64,000 bases of DNA from Amycolatopsis acidicola (GTDB lineage: Bacteria > Actinomycetota > Actinomycetes > Mycobacteriales > Pseudonocardiaceae), in the NCBI RefSeq assembly GCF_007713735.2, contig NZ_VMNW02000033.1:17067-81066 (forward strand), given 5' to 3'. The position numbers and the translations under genes were made by a program. The notes under the pieces were generated by a model. The model saw only the letters and a program-made list of their open reading frames with translations. It did no database searches and was not told where the DNA came from. Positions 25,557-33,566 of the stretch are shown here, one piece after another (the first letter of the stretch is position 1; the number at the start of each line of letters is the position of its first letter).

Positions 25557-25874
25557 GTGGCCGGACGTTCGAAGGCCGCCGTCGTGCTGCTCGCCCTCGC
25601 GTTCGCCTTCCTGTTCGCGTCCCCCGCTGGCGGAGCCGTCCTCGAGTCGCCGGCGCCGGTCACGAGCACCGACTCCGAAACCCGCGGCCACGAACCGGCC
25701 GCCCCGGAGATCCGCGTCCGGCCGAACCCCGCGGCCCGCGAGGACCTCACCCCGCCGCCACCCGCGCCGACGCACTGGCCCGAGCCGCGCCCCACCGCGA
25801 ACCCGGCACCCGCCGACCCCGTTCCCCCGATACCGGGGCCGGGCCCCGAACGCCTCTGCGTGCACCGCTGCTGA
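25557..25874 (+). CDS. Small secreted proline-rich protein
   Basis: 105 residues. A Sec signal is evident (GRSKAAVVLLALAFAFLFASPAGGA) with probable cleavage after the Ala-rich end. The mature part is about 80 residues, rich in Pro, Ala and Glu, with no domain, ending in CVHRC, a Cys pair that could form a disulfide. GTG start at 25557 with a G-rich ribosome site. It lies 50 bp before the carbonic anhydrase gene on the same strand. I do not recognise a family; low-complexity composition means it could also be non-coding. Confidence 0.5.
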   Translation: MAGRSKAAVVLLALAFAFLFASPAGGAVLESPAPVTSTDSETRGHEPAAPEIRVRPNPAAREDLTPPPPAPTHWPEPRPTANPAPADPVPPIPGPGPERLCVHRC

Positions 25875-25924
25875 GCACAAGTCCTTTCCCCGCGCCCTTT
25901 TCCACTCTCCACAAAGGACTTGTC

Positions 25925-26515
25925 TTGTCTGCCGAACGTCTCGTCGACGCTGCCCGCACTTTCCGTTCCCGCATCTCGGGCGAGCGCACCGACTACGCCG
26001 CGCTCGCCGGAGGACAGCGGCCCGCCATGCTCTTCATCAGCTGCTCGGACTCCCGCGTGATGCCCGCGCAGCTCACCGACGCCGGCCCGGGGCAGCTTTT
26101 CGAGCTGCGCACCGCCGGCGCCATCGTCCCGCCCTACCCCGCCGGGAACGCCTGCGGCGTCAGCGCCACGATCGAATTCGCGCTGACCCAGCTGGGCATC
26201 CGGCACGTCGTCGTGTGCGGGCATTCGCACTGCGGCGCCGTGGCGGGCCTGCTCGCCGACGGCACCGGCGCCGGGCCCGCGCTCGCCCGCTGGTTGCGCC
26301 AGCAGCACCTCACCGGGGTGCGCGACGCTCGCGGCGACCACACTCTGCGGGAGGCCGTCGAGGACCACATCACCAACCAGCTGGCCACTTTGGACAGTCA
26401 TCCCCGGGTGCGCGAACTGGGCGGCGAACTCACCGTCGAGGGCTGGTACTACGAGGTGCACACCGGCGCCGTCACCCGGTTCGACCCCGCCGCCCGGGCT
26501 TTCCGCCCGCTCTGA
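25925..26515 (+). CDS. Beta-carbonic anhydrase
   Basis: 196 residues with the beta-class zinc ligands in place: Cys-Asp-Ser-Arg (SCSDSRVMP) and HxxC in VVVCGHSHCGAVAGL, plus the AGAIVPPYPAG loop. It interconverts CO2 and bicarbonate. The TTG start at 25925 is supported by AAAGGA 6 nt upstream; part of that ribosome site lies in a GTCC-N5-GGAC-like palindrome. It is 59 bp upstream of a SulP-family transporter, an arrangement seen for bicarbonate uptake or supply systems. Confidence 0.93.
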   Translation: MSAERLVDAARTFRSRISGERTDYAALAGGQRPAMLFISCSDSRVMPAQLTDAGPGQLFELRTAGAIVPPYPAGNACGVSATIEFALTQLGIRHVVVCGHSHCGAVAGLLADGTGAGPALARWLRQQHLTGVRDARGDHTLREAVEDHITNQLATLDSHPRVRELGGELTVEGWYYEVHTGAVTRFDPAARAFRPL

Positions 26516-26574
26516 ACGATCCCGCTCCCCGTGCCGGCAGTGCCGCCGCACACAGGCGACAACGAGGAGTCCTC

Positions 26575-28053
26575 ATGCCTGCTTTCACCTTGCCCCGCAA
26601 GGAAAAACTCTTCCCTTCCGTGCGCCAGGACGTGACCGCGTCGCTCGTGGTGTTCCTGGTCGCGCTGCCGTTGTGCGTCGGCGTGGCCGTCGCCTCCGGC
26701 GTCCCCGCCGAGCTCGGCCTGGTCACCGGCATCGTCGGCGGGCTCGTGGCCGGGCTGCTGCCGGGCAGCAGCCTGCAGGTCAGCGGGCCCGCCGCCGGGC
26801 TGACCGTGCTCACCCTGGATCTCGTGCAGCACCACGGGCTCGCCAGCCTCGGCGCGGTCGTGCTCGGCGCGGGTCTGCTGCAGATCCTGTTCGGCGTGCT
26901 GCGCGTCGGCCGCTGGTTCCAGGCCATCTCCAGCGGCGTCGTCCAGGGCATGCTCGCCGGGATCGGCGCCGTGCTCATCCTCGGGCAGCTCTTCGCCGCG
27001 CTCGACCGTTCCGCCCCCGGCGGCGCATGGGCGAACCTGACCGGCCTGCCTTCGCTGCTGGGCGGCGGCGCTTCGCTCGCGGCGGGCGGCATCGCGGTAC
27101 TGACCTTGCTGGTGATCGCCGTGTGGCCGCGGGTTCCCGTGGTTTCCCGGTACGTGCCCGCGCCGCTGGCGGCGGTGCTCGTCGCCGTGCTGGCGACGGC
27201 CGGGCTCGGCCTGCCGATCACCCGCCTGGAGGTGGGTTCGCTGGCCGACGTCCTGCAGCCGCCGGGCGCCGCGCAGCTCACCGGGCTGGTCAACGGGACG
27301 CTGATCGGCAGCGTGCTGGTGTTCGCGCTGATCGCGTCCGCGGAAAGCCTGTTCAGCGCCGCGGCCGTGGACCGGATGCACACCGGCCCGCGCACCGCGT
27401 ACAACAAGGAACTGGTCGCGCAGGGCGTCGGGAACACCGTGTGCGGGGCGCTCGGCGCGCTCCCGATGACCGCGGTGATCGTGCGCAGTTCCGCCAACGT
27501 CAACGCGGGCGCCCGCACCCGGCTTTCCCGGGTCCTGCACGGGTTCTGGCTGCTGGTGTTCGTGGTCGCCGTGCCGGGCGTGCTCGATCTGGTGCCGGTC
27601 GCGGCGCTCGCCGCGCTGCTGCTCCAGGCCGGGTGGAAACTCGTGTCCCCGGCCAAGGTCGCCTTGGTGTGGAAGGAGAATCGCGGCGAGGCCGTCGTCC
27701 TGCTGCTGACCGCCGCCGCGATCGTGGCCACCACCCTGTTCGAGGGCGTGCTGATCGGCGTGCTCGCGGCGCTGGTCAAGACCGCGTGGGAGCTGTCGCA
27801 TCTGCACGTCTCGGTCGTCACGGGGCCGGACGGCACCCGGCTGCGGCTGAGCGGGCACGCCACTTTCCTGCGCGTGCCGCGGCTCAACCGGGCACTGGAC
27901 GAGCTCCCGGCCGACGGCGAGGCGGTGATCGACTGCGGTGGGCTCGGCCATTACGACCACGCCTGCCAGGAGACCGTCCGGGAGTGGATCCAGCGGCAGC
28001 GCGCCGTCGGGCGCACCATCACGCTCATCCCGCCGGCGCCCGCGCACCCGTGA
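26575..28053 (+). CDS. SulP-family anion (bicarbonate/sulfate) transporter
   Basis: 492 residues: about 12 membrane helices (PLCVGVAVASGVPAELGLVTG, the LPGSSLQVSGPAAGLTVL block, AESLFSAAAVDRMHTGPRT, the N-rich NKELVAQGVGNTVCGALGALPM stretch) and a C-terminal STAS-like domain from about 410 (RLRLSGHATFLRVPRLNRAL, then VIDCGGLGHYDHACQE). SulP proteins carry sulfate, bicarbonate or other anions. The upstream beta-carbonic anhydrase argues for bicarbonate, though substrate cannot be read from sequence. ATG 26575 with GAGGAG; its 3' end overlaps the convergent DedA gene by about 29 bp. Confidence 0.92.
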   Translation: MPAFTLPRKEKLFPSVRQDVTASLVVFLVALPLCVGVAVASGVPAELGLVTGIVGGLVAGLLPGSSLQVSGPAAGLTVLTLDLVQHHGLASLGAVVLGAGLLQILFGVLRVGRWFQAISSGVVQGMLAGIGAVLILGQLFAALDRSAPGGAWANLTGLPSLLGGGASLAAGGIAVLTLLVIAVWPRVPVVSRYVPAPLAAVLVAVLATAGLGLPITRLEVGSLADVLQPPGAAQLTGLVNGTLIGSVLVFALIASAESLFSAAAVDRMHTGPRTAYNKELVAQGVGNTVCGALGALPMTAVIVRSSANVNAGARTRLSRVLHGFWLLVFVVAVPGVLDLVPVAALAALLLQAGWKLVSPAKVALVWKENRGEAVVLLLTAAAIVATTLFEGVLIGVLAALVKTAWELSHLHVSVVTGPDGTRLRLSGHATFLRVPRLNRALDELPADGEAVIDCGGLGHYDHACQETVREWIQRQRAVGRTITLIPPAPAHP

Positions 28054-28605
28054 GGACACGCGCCGCACGACGAGCCCGACGAGACCGGTGAGCACGCACA
28101 AACAGCACGCTGCCAGCAGCGCCGGCAACGGCCCCGGCGCCAGCGTGCCGCCGGTGTAGCCGAGGGTCACGTACGTCCCGGTCCACGCCGCCTCGGCGAT
28201 GATCGCCGCGCCGAGGCAGCGTGCGGCCGGGAACCGGCTCAGCCCGGCGGCCGCCGCCCCGGTGGCGCGCCCGCCGGGCACGAACCGCAACGCGATGAGC
28301 ACCGCGGGACCGTGCCGGCCGATCCGGTCCGCGGTGGCCTCCGCGAGGCGCCGGAACCGGCCACGGCCCGTACGGCGCCACAGCCAGCGCGCCACCAGAT
28401 ACGCCCCCGCGTCCCCCGCCACCGTGCCGGCGAGTACCGCGGCCACGAGCGCCGGAAGCGACACTTGTCCTTGTGCCGCAAGGGCTCCCGAGCCCGCGAC
28501 GATCGCGGAGTTCGGCACGAACGGCGCCGCCGTGATCAGCACCAGGAACAGGTACAGCCACAGCGGAGCCGGTCCGCCGGCGGACAACAGCTGGTGCAGG
28601 CCCAC
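28025..28605 (-). CDS. DedA/SNARE-associated family membrane protein (3' end out of frame)
   Basis: From GTG 28605 (GGGGG ribosome site) about 180 residues read as a DedA protein: LYLFLVLITAAPFVPNSAIV, GTVAGDAGAYLVARWL, ALRFVPGGRATGAAAAGLSRF and AWTGTYVTLGYTGG, with 4-5 membrane helices. DedA proteins are undecaprenyl/phospholipid-flippase-like. The frame has no stop after the last helix; it runs on antisense through the SulP gene to 26449. A one-base shift between about 28,050 and 28,100 would instead end at a TGA at 28025, giving a normal length near 190. I give that end; a sequencing error or real frameshift near the 3' end is likely. Confidence 0.7.
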
Positions 28606-28674
28606 CGGCGTACCCCCTTCTTTCGATCTTCTCCGACCAGGCTGCCGGGTGCGGAGCGCCGGCGGAATGCGGAA

Positions 28675-28698
28675 AACCCCACCATCCGGGGTGGGGTT
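28675..28698. other. Hairpin between divergent DedA and sigma-factor genes
   Basis: AACCCCACC-ATCCGG-GGTGGGGTT, a perfect 9-bp stem, 32 bp before the sigma gene start and 70 bp before the DedA start. It may be an operator or insulate the two transcripts. Confidence 0.4.
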
Positions 28699-28729
28699 CT
28701 TCCCGTGCCCTTCTGGCACAGTTGGGCGG

Positions 28730-29644
28730 GTGAGCACGCGATCGGCCGAAGAGTTCGAGGCGTACCGGGGCCGGCTGTTCGGGCTGGCCTACCGGATGCT
28801 GGGCTCCGCGCACGAAGCGGAGGACATCGTGCAGGAAACCTTCCTGCGCTGGGAAAAGGCGGATCGCGCCTCCATCGCGGCACCGGCCGGATGGCTGGTG
28901 AAGGTCGCCACCAACCTCTGCCTCAACCAGCTCGACTCCGCGCGGGTGCGCCGCGAGGCCTATCGGGGGCCGTGGCTGCCCGAGCCGGTGCTGACCGCCG
29001 ACGGCGCGCTCGGCCCGCTCGAACTGGCGGAGCAGCGCGACTCCGTCTCCTTCGCGCTGCTGGTGCTCGCCGAAAGGCTGTCCCCCGCCGAGCGTGCGGT
29101 GTTCGTGTTGCGGGAGGCTTTTTCCTACAGCCACGGCGAAATCGCCGCGATCCTCGACCGGTCCGAAGCGAGCTGCCGTCAGCTGTATCACCGCGCCCGC
29201 GCCCGCCTCGCCGAGCTGCCCGAAACCGTGCCGCCGCCGGACAACGAGATCCGCGAGCTCGTCGAACGGTTCCTCGCCGCGGCCCGCGAAGGCGATGTGG
29301 CCGGTCTGGAGGAGTTGCTGACCGAGGACGTCACGTCGTGGGCCGACGGCGGCGGCCAGGTGCCGGTCGCCGGGCGGCCGGTGTCGGGACGGCTCGCCGT
29401 CGCCCGGTACCTGGCGGGCACGATCACGAAGTACGGCGCGTCGCTCGAAACGTCGTTCGCGGAGGTCAACGGGACGACGGCGGTGCTGGCGTGGGCCGGG
29501 CCGGAGCTGTCCGGGGTGCTCGTGCCCGAGTTCGACGGCGGCCGGATCCGCGCGCTGCGGATCGTGGCGGGGCCGGGCAAACTCGCCTTCGCCCGCGCCC
29601 AGGCCGGGGGCCTGTCACATCCGGGCGGCCCATCCGGTTCCTAG
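28730..29644 (+). CDS. ECF41/SigJ-type sigma factor with SnoaL-like extension
   Basis: 304 residues. Sigma region 2 (YRGRLFGLAYRMLGSAHEAE, DIVQETFLRW) and region 4 (LSPAERAVFVLREAF, HGEIAAILDRSEASCRQLYH) are followed by a 130-residue SnoaL-like domain containing WADGGGQVPVAGRPVSG, the hallmark of ECF41/SigJ factors. As known for this class, the C-terminal domain rather than a separate anti-sigma protein modulates activity, and the factor often controls a neighbouring oxidoreductase gene; such a gene follows 28 bp downstream. GTG start at 28730 after GGGCG. Confidence 0.93.
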   Translation: MSTRSAEEFEAYRGRLFGLAYRMLGSAHEAEDIVQETFLRWEKADRASIAAPAGWLVKVATNLCLNQLDSARVRREAYRGPWLPEPVLTADGALGPLELAEQRDSVSFALLVLAERLSPAERAVFVLREAFSYSHGEIAAILDRSEASCRQLYHRARARLAELPETVPPPDNEIRELVERFLAAAREGDVAGLEELLTEDVTSWADGGGQVPVAGRPVSGRLAVARYLAGTITKYGASLETSFAEVNGTTAVLAWAGPELSGVLVPEFDGGRIRALRIVAGPGKLAFARAQAGGLSHPGGPSGS

Positions 29645-29672
29645 CGGTGTACCCCGAACCACCGGAGGAACG

Positions 29673-30428
29673 ATGACGAACCCGATCCTGGTCACCGGCG
29701 GCACCGGCCACCTCGGCCGCGTGCTCACCGCGCGGCTGCGCGACGAAGGCCGTGAAGTGCGTGTGCTCAGCCGCCGGCCCGGCACCGGGTACACCGGCGA
29801 CCTGCTCACCGGCGCGGGCCTGGACGCCGCGCTCGACGGCGCCGGTGTCGTCGTGCACTGCGCCAGCACGCTGGGGAAGAAGGACGTCCCGGCCGCCCGT
29901 ACCCTGCTGGCCGCCGCGCGGCGGGCCGGTGTCCCGCACCTCGTGTACATCTCGATCGTCGGCATCGACGACTTCCCGTTCGCCTACTACCGCACGAAAA
30001 AGGCCGTGGAAGAGCTGATCGCGGAGTCCGGGATCCCGTACACCACGCTGCGCGCGACCCAGTTCCACGATCTCGTCGGCACCGTGTTCTCGGCGCAGCG
30101 GTGGCTGCCGGTCATGCTGGTGCCCGCCGGGATGCGGCTGCAGCCGGTCGGCCTGCCCGACGTCGCCGCGCGGCTCACCGCGATCGTGCAAGGCGAACCG
30201 GCCGGGCGGGTGCCGGACCTGGGCGGGCCGGAGATCAAGACCGTCACCGAGCTGGCCCGGATGTACCTGGCGGCCACCGGGAGCCGCCGCCCGGTGCTGC
30301 CGCTTCGCTTGCCCGGCAAGGCTTTCCGCGCCTTCCGCGAGGGCAGGCACCTCGCCCCGGACCACGCCGACGGGCGGATGATTTTCGCGGAGTTCCTCGC
30401 GGAGCGGACCGGCCATGCGAAGTCGTAG
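29673..30428 (+). CDS. NmrA/SDR-like NAD(P)-binding oxidoreductase
   Basis: 251 residues with an N-terminal Rossmann motif (ILVTGGTGHLGRVLTARL), the typical atypical-SDR segments VVVHCASTLG, VYISIVGIDDFPFAYYRTKK (Tyr/Lys) and YTTLRATQFHDLV. It is the gene class (carboxymuconolactone decarboxylase, oxidoreductase or epimerase) usually linked with ECF41 sigma factors, and is the likely target of the sigma factor 28 bp upstream. ATG 29673 with GGAGGA. Overlaps the next gene by 14 bp. Substrate unknown. Confidence 0.88.
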   Translation: MTNPILVTGGTGHLGRVLTARLRDEGREVRVLSRRPGTGYTGDLLTGAGLDAALDGAGVVVHCASTLGKKDVPAARTLLAAARRAGVPHLVYISIVGIDDFPFAYYRTKKAVEELIAESGIPYTTLRATQFHDLVGTVFSAQRWLPVMLVPAGMRLQPVGLPDVAARLTAIVQGEPAGRVPDLGGPEIKTVTELARMYLAATGSRRPVLPLRLPGKAFRAFREGRHLAPDHADGRMIFAEFLAERTGHAKS

Positions 30429-30807
30429 CCTCCGTGCCGGAGTGTGGTTCTGCGCGGCACTGGAGCTCGGCCTCGGGGCGTTCATCGTGTTGTTCCCGAC
30501 TCGCTTCTTCGCGCTGAGCTGGGTCCACCTGCACCTGCCCTACAACGAGCACCTGCTGCTGGACTTCGGCGTTTCCAGCCTCGCGATCGGCGTCTTCCTC
30601 GCGACCGCCGCGGTGCTGCGGGACCGCCGCCTGACCCGCACGGCGCTCGCCGCGTTCCTCGTGTTCGCGGCCGGGCACGCGCTGATCCACCTGCGCTACC
30701 TGCACCACCTGCCGATGACGCGGTCCGTGCTGCTGGTTTCCGCGCTGACCGTGGTGGCGCTGATCCCGGCCGGCCTGCTTTTCCTGACCAGGGCCGGAAA
30801 AACCTGA
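30415..30807 (+). CDS. Small four-helix membrane protein
   Basis: 130 residues with four predicted membrane segments (AGVWFCAALELGLGAFIVLF, LLDFGVSSLAIGVFLATAAV, TALAAFLVFAAGHALIHL, LLVSALTVVALIPAGLLFL) and short polar loops. No catalytic motif is visible. The ATG lies inside the end of the NmrA-like gene (14-bp overlap), so it belongs to the ECF41 operon. It resembles small DoxX/DUF-type membrane proteins but I cannot assign a family. It ends 5 bp from a convergent gene. Confidence 0.82.
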   Translation: MRSRSLRAGVWFCAALELGLGAFIVLFPTRFFALSWVHLHLPYNEHLLLDFGVSSLAIGVFLATAAVLRDRRLTRTALAAFLVFAAGHALIHLRYLHHLPMTRSVLLVSALTVVALIPAGLLFLTRAGKT

Positions 30808-30812
30808 CCCGC

Positions 30813-31577
30813 TCACGCCACCCGCACCACGCGGCCGGGCACTTCGGCCGGGAAGCGGTCCAGCACGACGGGATCGTGCCCCGGCAGGTACCTCCCGCCG
30901 GGGCCGGCCAGCTCCTTGACGCGGTCGAAGGCGCCGTACATCCCGGTCATCGTGTGCACCAGCGGGGCGGGCCGGTCGTCCTCGAGGTTCTCCGCGAAAT
31001 GCGCGGCGTCCGAGGCCAGCACCACCGGCCCTGCCGCGGTGGCGACCCGCACGACCTGCATCCCGGCCGTGTGCCCGCCCACGAGGTGGACGCTCAGCCC
31101 CGGCAGGATCTCCAGGTCCCCGTCGACGAAGTCCAGCCGCTGCCCCGCGTTTCCGAGGAACTCCAGCGCTTCCCCGTCGAGCAGCCACTGCTCCCGCGTG
31201 ATCCGCCGGGCCCACGGCCCGGTCCAGTACTCGTACTCCTGGCGCTGCACCACGTACCGGGCGTGCGGGAAGTCCGCGACGGTTCCGGCGTGGTCGTAGT
31301 GCAGATGCGTCAGCACCAGCCGGTTCACCGCGGTCGCCGGGACCCCGAACTCGGACAGCACCTTCGCCGGTGGCTCGTAGGAGTCCAGCTCGCCGGCCCG
31401 CTCCGGCCGGATCCCGGCGTCGACGAGCACGGTGTGGTTGTCCGAAACCGCCAGCCACACGTAGTAAGCCGTGGGGTGCGGCTGGTTCCACTCGTGCTCG
31501 TCGCAGCCGAGGAAATGCTGCCCGCGCGTGCCGGTGCGGTGGCCATAGCACAGCGCGTACACGCGATACTCCGTCAC
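30813..31577 (-). CDS. Metallo-beta-lactamase-fold hydrolase (lactonase-like)
   Basis: 254 residues. The zinc motif LTHLHYDHAG, the second-site His (GGHTAGMQ), Asp (ASDAAHF) and His (LPGHDP) are all present. The overall pattern (LVDAGIRPE, FPHARYVVQRQEYEYW) is that of N-acyl homoserine lactonase AttM/AiiA-like enzymes, which open lactone rings; many members have other substrates. It is translationally coupled to the MHS transporter upstream on the strand (ATGA overlap at 31574-31577), so the transporter may import the substrate. Confidence 0.88.
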   Translation of the reverse strand: MTEYRVYALCYGHRTGTRGQHFLGCDEHEWNQPHPTAYYVWLAVSDNHTVLVDAGIRPERAGELDSYEPPAKVLSEFGVPATAVNRLVLTHLHYDHAGTVADFPHARYVVQRQEYEYWTGPWARRITREQWLLDGEALEFLGNAGQRLDFVDGDLEILPGLSVHLVGGHTAGMQVVRVATAAGPVVLASDAAHFAENLEDDRPAPLVHTMTGMYGAFDRVKELAGPGGRYLPGHDPVVLDRFPAEVPGRVVRVA

Positions 31578-32914
31578 GGCGCGACGGCCTCCTGCGGCAC
31601 GCGCGCCTTAGGGTCCTTGAGGCCGAGCTTCGCGGTCGGCACGCGGAAGGTCTCACGGCCGCTGGCCACCGCGATCACGTTCACCAGGCAGAGCGCGGCG
31701 GTGAAGATCGAGACGCCGAGCCACGCGCCCTTGCCGTCCCCGGCGATCCCGGCCGCGAGCGTCGGCAGGAACCCGCTGATCGCGAACCCGATCTGGGTGC
31801 CGATCGCGGTGCCGGAAAGCCGCACCCGCGCCGGGAACATCTCGCCGTAGAACGCGGGCCAGACCGCGCTCGTCGCGGTGTACACGACGCCGAACATCAG
31901 CACGCCTACCACGAAGATCCACGTCCAGCTCCCGGCGGCGATGGCGCCGAGGTACGCGAAGATCAGCACCGCGCAGCCCAGCGAGCCCGCGATGAACAGC
32001 CGCTTGCGGCCCAGCCGGTCGGAAAGCTTCGCCCACAACGGGATCGTGACCACCGCGGCGATGTTGGCGAGCACCCCGACCCACAGCATCGGCGTCTTGC
32101 TCAGGCCGACGGTGTTGACCGCGTAGCTCAGCGCGTAGACGGTGAAGATCGTGCTCACCGAAGCGATCAGCGCGGCGACGATGACGCGCAGCACGTCCGC
32201 CCAGTGGTCGCGCAGCAGGACCGCGAGCGGCATCTTCGCCACCTCACCCGAGCGCACCTCGCGCTCGAACACCGGGGTTTCCTCCAGCGTGCGCCGGATC
32301 AGGTAGCCGGCGAGAACCATCAGCGCGCTCGCGAAAAACGGGATGCGCCAGCCCCAGGCCAGCAGGTCGGCCTGCGGCAACGCGGCCACCGGCAGGAACA
32401 CCGCGGTGGCGATGATCTGCCCGGCCTGCGTGCCGCTGAGGGTGAAGCTGGTGTAGTACGCGCGCCGGTTCTCCGGCGCGTGCTCCAGCGACATCGAGTT
32501 CGCGCTCGCCTGCTCGCCGCCCGCCGACAGCCCCTGCAGCAGGCGAAGCGCCACCAGGAGGATCGGCGCGGTGATGCCCGCGGTGTGGTAGCTCGGCAGG
32601 CAGCCGACGAGCACCGTGGACGCGCCCATCAGCAGCAGCGTCAGCACCAGCACCCGCTTGCGGCCGAAGCGGTCGCCCATGTGCCCCAGCAGGATCGCGC
32701 CCAGCGGCCTGGTCACGTACCCGACGCCGAAGGTCGAGAGCGCGAGCAGCGTGCCCGCGGCCGGGGACGAGGACGGGAAGAAGATCTTGCCGAAGACGAG
32801 CGCCGCGGCCGTCCCGTAGATGAAGAAGTCGTAGTACTCGAGCGCGCTGCCGATCCACGCGGCCAAGGCCGCCTTGCGTGGTCGTGCTCGCTGGACGTCG
32901 GGCTGACCGGCCAC
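31574..32914 (-). CDS. MHS-family (major facilitator) metabolite:H+ symporter
   Basis: 446 residues with 12 membrane helices. The MHS signature is clear: IGSALEYYDFFIYGTAAALV, GHMGDRFGRKRVLVLTLLLM and LQGLSAGGEQASANSM. MHS carriers import organic acids such as shikimate, citrate, alpha-ketoglutarate or aromatic acids. GTG 32914 follows AGGGAGC at 5 nt, preferred to an upstream in-frame ATG at 32959. It is the first gene of a two-gene operon with the lactonase-like hydrolase, and is divergent from a MarR gene with shared-looking operators between them. Confidence 0.92.
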   Translation of the reverse strand: MAGQPDVQRARPRKAALAAWIGSALEYYDFFIYGTAAALVFGKIFFPSSSPAAGTLLALSTFGVGYVTRPLGAILLGHMGDRFGRKRVLVLTLLLMGASTVLVGCLPSYHTAGITAPILLVALRLLQGLSAGGEQASANSMSLEHAPENRRAYYTSFTLSGTQAGQIIATAVFLPVAALPQADLLAWGWRIPFFASALMVLAGYLIRRTLEETPVFEREVRSGEVAKMPLAVLLRDHWADVLRVIVAALIASVSTIFTVYALSYAVNTVGLSKTPMLWVGVLANIAAVVTIPLWAKLSDRLGRKRLFIAGSLGCAVLIFAYLGAIAAGSWTWIFVVGVLMFGVVYTATSAVWPAFYGEMFPARVRLSGTAIGTQIGFAISGFLPTLAAGIAGDGKGAWLGVSIFTAALCLVNVIAVASGRETFRVPTAKLGLKDPKARVPQEAVAP

Positions 32915-32982
32915 GTCGTGCTCCCTTGCTATGCGCCGTTGCAGAAGGCCCCGGCCCACCGGGGGCCGTCGGACCAGTTATG

Positions 32983-32997
32983 TACCGCGCGGTTAAT
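32983..32997 (-). promoter_or_regulatory. Palindrome upstream of the MHS transporter gene
   Basis: On the minus strand TTAACCGCGCGGTAC, with perfect core ACCGCGCGGT, 69 bp before the transporter start. It resembles the site at 33,081 (shared TTAAC-YGCGCR), suggesting the same MarR protein binds both. Confidence 0.5.
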
Positions 32998-33080
32998 TAG
33001 GCATCTTCGGACGCCCGTCCGCCGCTGTCAAAGTGACGGCCGTCACATATGACCCAGTAGACAGCCTCAGGTGCGCAGTT

Positions 33081-33096
33081 TTAATTGCGCAGTTAA
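33081..33096 (+). promoter_or_regulatory. MarR-type operator before the MarR-MFS operon
   Basis: TTAATTGCGCAGTTAA is an inverted repeat with one mismatched pair, 23 bp upstream of the MarR ATG, in the size range of MarR sites (16-20 bp). Probable autoregulatory operator. Confidence 0.65.
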
Positions 33097-33119
33097 GACT
33101 GTAGATCTACGGTGAAGCC

Positions 33120-33566
33120 ATGACCGACGGCGAACCGCTCTCCCCCACCGCCGCGCAGGCCGCGAGCGACACCTGGGTCGTCGTCGGGCGGCTGCTGCGC
33201 AAGCTCCGGTCGCTCGGCGGCGACGGCGACATCACCCCCGCGCAGACCTCGGTGCTGGTGCGGCTCGGCAAACAGAGCCCGGCCTCGGCCAGCGAACTCG
33301 CCGCCGTCGAGCAGGTCCGCCCGCAGTCGATGGCCAAGATCGTCGCGGCGCTGGAGGAATCCGGTCTGGTGCAGCGGAATCCGGATCCCGATGACGGCCG
33401 CCGCCAGCTCGTCACGCTCACCGCGCTGGGCCGGGAACGGCGTCAGGGCGTCAAACGCGCCCGCGAAGCCTGGCTCGCCCGCGCGCTGCAGGAGCAGGGC
33501 ACGGAAGAAGAACTGCAGGCCCTCATCGTCGCGATGGGAGTCCTGGACAAGGTGGCCGGATCATGA
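33120..33566 (+). CDS. MarR-family regulator of the downstream efflux gene
   Basis: 148 residues: winged helix-turn-helix (ITPAQTSVLVRLGKQSPASA, VRPQSMAKIVAALEESGLV) and wing with the family DDGRR signature (PDPDDGRRQLVTLTALG). Its stop overlaps the MFS gene start (ATGA, 33563), a standard repressor-efflux pump arrangement relieved by a small phenolic or drug ligand. An inverted repeat 23 bp upstream is the likely operator. Confidence 0.92.
   Translation: MTDGEPLSPTAAQAASDTWVVVGRLLRKLRSLGGDGDITPAQTSVLVRLGKQSPASASELAAVEQVRPQSMAKIVAALEESGLVQRNPDPDDGRRQLVTLTALGRERRQGVKRAREAWLARALQEQGTEEELQALIVAMGVLDKVAGS

Noticed and set aside
26449..28024. Antisense continuation of the DedA frame through the SulP gene
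   Set aside because: Composition is that of a shadow frame (runs of Arg, Gln, Gly, His) and the SulP protein on the other strand is complete.
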